In this document: piece after piece, positions 22,191 through 64,000 of the stretch
Layout: the number at the start of each line of letters is the position of its first letter
How positions within the stretch are numbered: the stretch's first letter is position 1
NCBI RefSeq assembly: GCF_027172205.1
Contig: NC_070618.1
Span: 7,198,001 to 7,262,000 of the forward strand
Length of the DNA stretch: 64,000 nt
DNA from: Podarcis raffonei
Taxonomy: Eukaryota > Chordata > Lepidosauria > Squamata > Lacertidae
Direction of reading: 5' to 3'
Made by a program: the position numbers and the translations under genes
Notes under the pieces: generated by a model
What the model saw: only the letters and a program-made list of their open reading frames with translations
What the model was told of the DNA's origin: nothing
Databases searched by the model: none

Positions 22191-22550
22191 CCATAATGGC
22201 CTGAATATAAGCCACAGCTTTAAAATTAGAGGGTGGGGGGAAGGAAAGAAATACCTGAATATAAGCCACTCCATTCCTCACTGCTCCTGGCTGCATACTG
22301 GTTGGGGGCGGGGGGGGGGGAGCCGCGCCGCGTTGCGGCAGCCCTTCCCCTTCCACGCTCTCCCCTTTCCTGGCCTTAGGGGAGAGGACGGGGGACAATG
22401 TGTGGGGCAGGCGCCACTTCACCACACTCCTGGCACTGTTTGCCCTGCGCTCCTGACTGCATACCATAAGGTCACGAATATAAGCCTCACTTTAACTTTT
22501 CACGGTTGGAATTTGGGGGGAAAGTGTGGCTTATATTCGGGCCAGTACGG
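22191..22550. mobile_element. TA-flanked MITE (CCGTA family, ATATAAGCCAC type)
   Basis: Inverted termini CCATAATGGCCTGAATATAAG and TTATATTCGGGCCAGTACGG are flanked by TA. GC-rich centre. ORFs through it are not genes. Confidence 0.7.
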
Positions 22551-22959
22551 TATATGTTTTTCATTTATTACGGACCTGGAGACAAGGACTACCTGCAGGC
22601 ACCAATCCAAACAGGTGTCCCCAGGTGTAGTCAGAGGGAACATAATGCAGCCACTTTGCTGAAGTTAAGCCAATGCCTGGATGAGAGAGCACAAGGGAAT
22701 CCCACGAATGCCACCTGCAGTACTGTGAAGGCGATATAAAAATATTAGTATTATTTTTAAATTTAAGAAAACCACACAAATAAATACATAGTGTAAGATT
22801 TTAGTTTTGCTACTAGAAAACATCTTTCCATAAAAGGATTATGTGCTCCATTGATTCATCAGCTTTTCCATGGAAATTCCGCCCCCATCCAAAATGCAGG
22901 TACTAAAGTTTGTTCACAAAGAACAGAGGAACCAAAAGATACGGAGACCCAGAATGGGA

Positions 22960-23659
22960 AAAGGTGACAACGAAACTTTATTAGCCCCTCTTTCTCCTTG
23001 ATTTTGAGAAAAAGGGGCAGCTCCTATAAATATTTTGTCAAAACATGGTATTTCAAGGTTAGTGTATGAAAATCCACCATCAGATACTCAATTGATACAG
23101 CTGTGGTGTGGTTGTACCAGGAGTGATGTGCTCTTGAGGGGAATTACAAAGCGCATCTGGTTCAGTGGGTGCTTCACTTTTGCTATGCAGGGTAACTGAT
23201 GTCCGTATTTGAGTCTGAGTTGGGTGTCCTTAAAAGACACAGAGAAGTCGCCATTCAGCCTAGAAAACCACAATGCAACTAAGGCGCAGTTCTGCTTTCA
23301 AGTTTTAAAATATCGTTTTGTGATATCCACTGCCAAAAAAGGGACCAAAGAGCAAAAAAAATGTTGTTTTGAGGCAACAATTTTAAATAAACAGATGTTG
23401 CCTGCTTGTTTTGCAGAGGCTTTTGTGTTTGGTTGTCCAGGTAATCCATCTGAGCTCAGCAGCAGGAGAAAAGAGGAAGGAAGGCAGGCCATAATTCAGA
23501 GCTATGTAACAAGGTTGGTGAGCACTGACTTTGGCCTGCCAATCCCTTATCACTTCAGGATACATGATCAGCTGCAAGATCTGGAGAAGGCACATATTTC
23601 AGAATCTGAAGACACAGAAATACAGGCGCTCAGTCCATCTAACAGCTTCAGGGTCTAGA
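22960..23659 (-). other. ELP1: ELP1 3' UTR
   Basis: Runs from the ELP1 stop codon to just past an AATAAA at 22982-22977 (minus strand). ORFs in this stretch on either strand have no recognised homology. Confidence 0.6.
22977..22982 (-). promoter_or_regulatory. ELP1: ELP1 polyadenylation signal (AATAAA)
   Basis: Canonical AATAAA on the minus strand, about 680 bp after the stop codon. It is a good candidate for the main cleavage signal. Confidence 0.6.

Positions 23660-64000
<40,341 letters not shown>

Noticed and set aside
22174-22662. 162-codon plus-strand ORF
   Set aside because: Crosses both ends of a TA-flanked MITE; no homology.
23209-23658. 149-codon plus-strand ORF
   Set aside because: Antisense to the ELP1 3' UTR and last exon; no recognised domain.

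Overview
The window looks like nuclear DNA of a squamate reptile, most likely a lizard. The evidence is spliced vertebrate genes with GT-AG introns, CpG-island promoters, and a repeat set typical of squamates: Bov-B (RTE) LINEs, tRNA-headed SINEs with (GGTAAA)n tails, CR1/L2-type LINE ends with (TTA)n tails, L1 fragments, MIR-like CORE-SINEs, and many TA-flanked mariner/Tigger-like and 8-bp-TSD hAT-like MITEs. The species cannot be fixed from sequence alone.

Layout: (1) 1-1930, minus strand: the 5' end of DNAJA1 (first coding exon with the J domain, non-coding exon 1, CpG-island promoter with a heat-shock element). (2) 2160-17590, plus strand: APTX (aprataxin), complete, eight exons, about 347-353 codons, head-to-head with DNAJA1. 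(3) 19744-20970, plus strand: a single-exon testis-type actin-like gene, ACTL7A-like. (4) 64000 down to 22960, minus strand: ELP1 (IKBKAP, Elongator scaffold). Thirty-five of the expected 37 exons can be placed, exon 3 only in part, with every splice phase consistent. The coding sequence in the window runs from the end of exon 3 to the stop, 1,228 residues from exon 4 onward against 1,231 in human. ACTL7A and ELP1 are convergent, with their 3' ends about 2 kb apart.

The genes do not form a pathway. DNAJA1 is an HSP70 co-chaperone, APTX repairs adenylated DNA ends, ACTL7A is a sperm-head actin relative, and ELP1 scaffolds the tRNA-wobble-modifying Elongator complex. The arrangement is informative because DNAJA1-APTX and ACTL7A-ELP1 lie on opposite arms of human chromosome 9 but are adjacent here.

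No phage, CRISPR or prokaryotic feature is present, and I see no credible new protein system. The most unusual items are: a 79-bp perfect copy of part of ELP1 exon 7 in intron 5; a dimeric SINE composite flanked by a 13-bp target-site duplication; a nested L1 insertion containing a 2-kb HAL1-like element without ORF2; a MITE carrying a tandem array of strong hairpins; two GC-AG introns; a LINE fragment starting 6 bases inside ELP1 intron 3; and the conserved 74-bp counterpart of human ELP1 exon 20 with a different 5' splice site.
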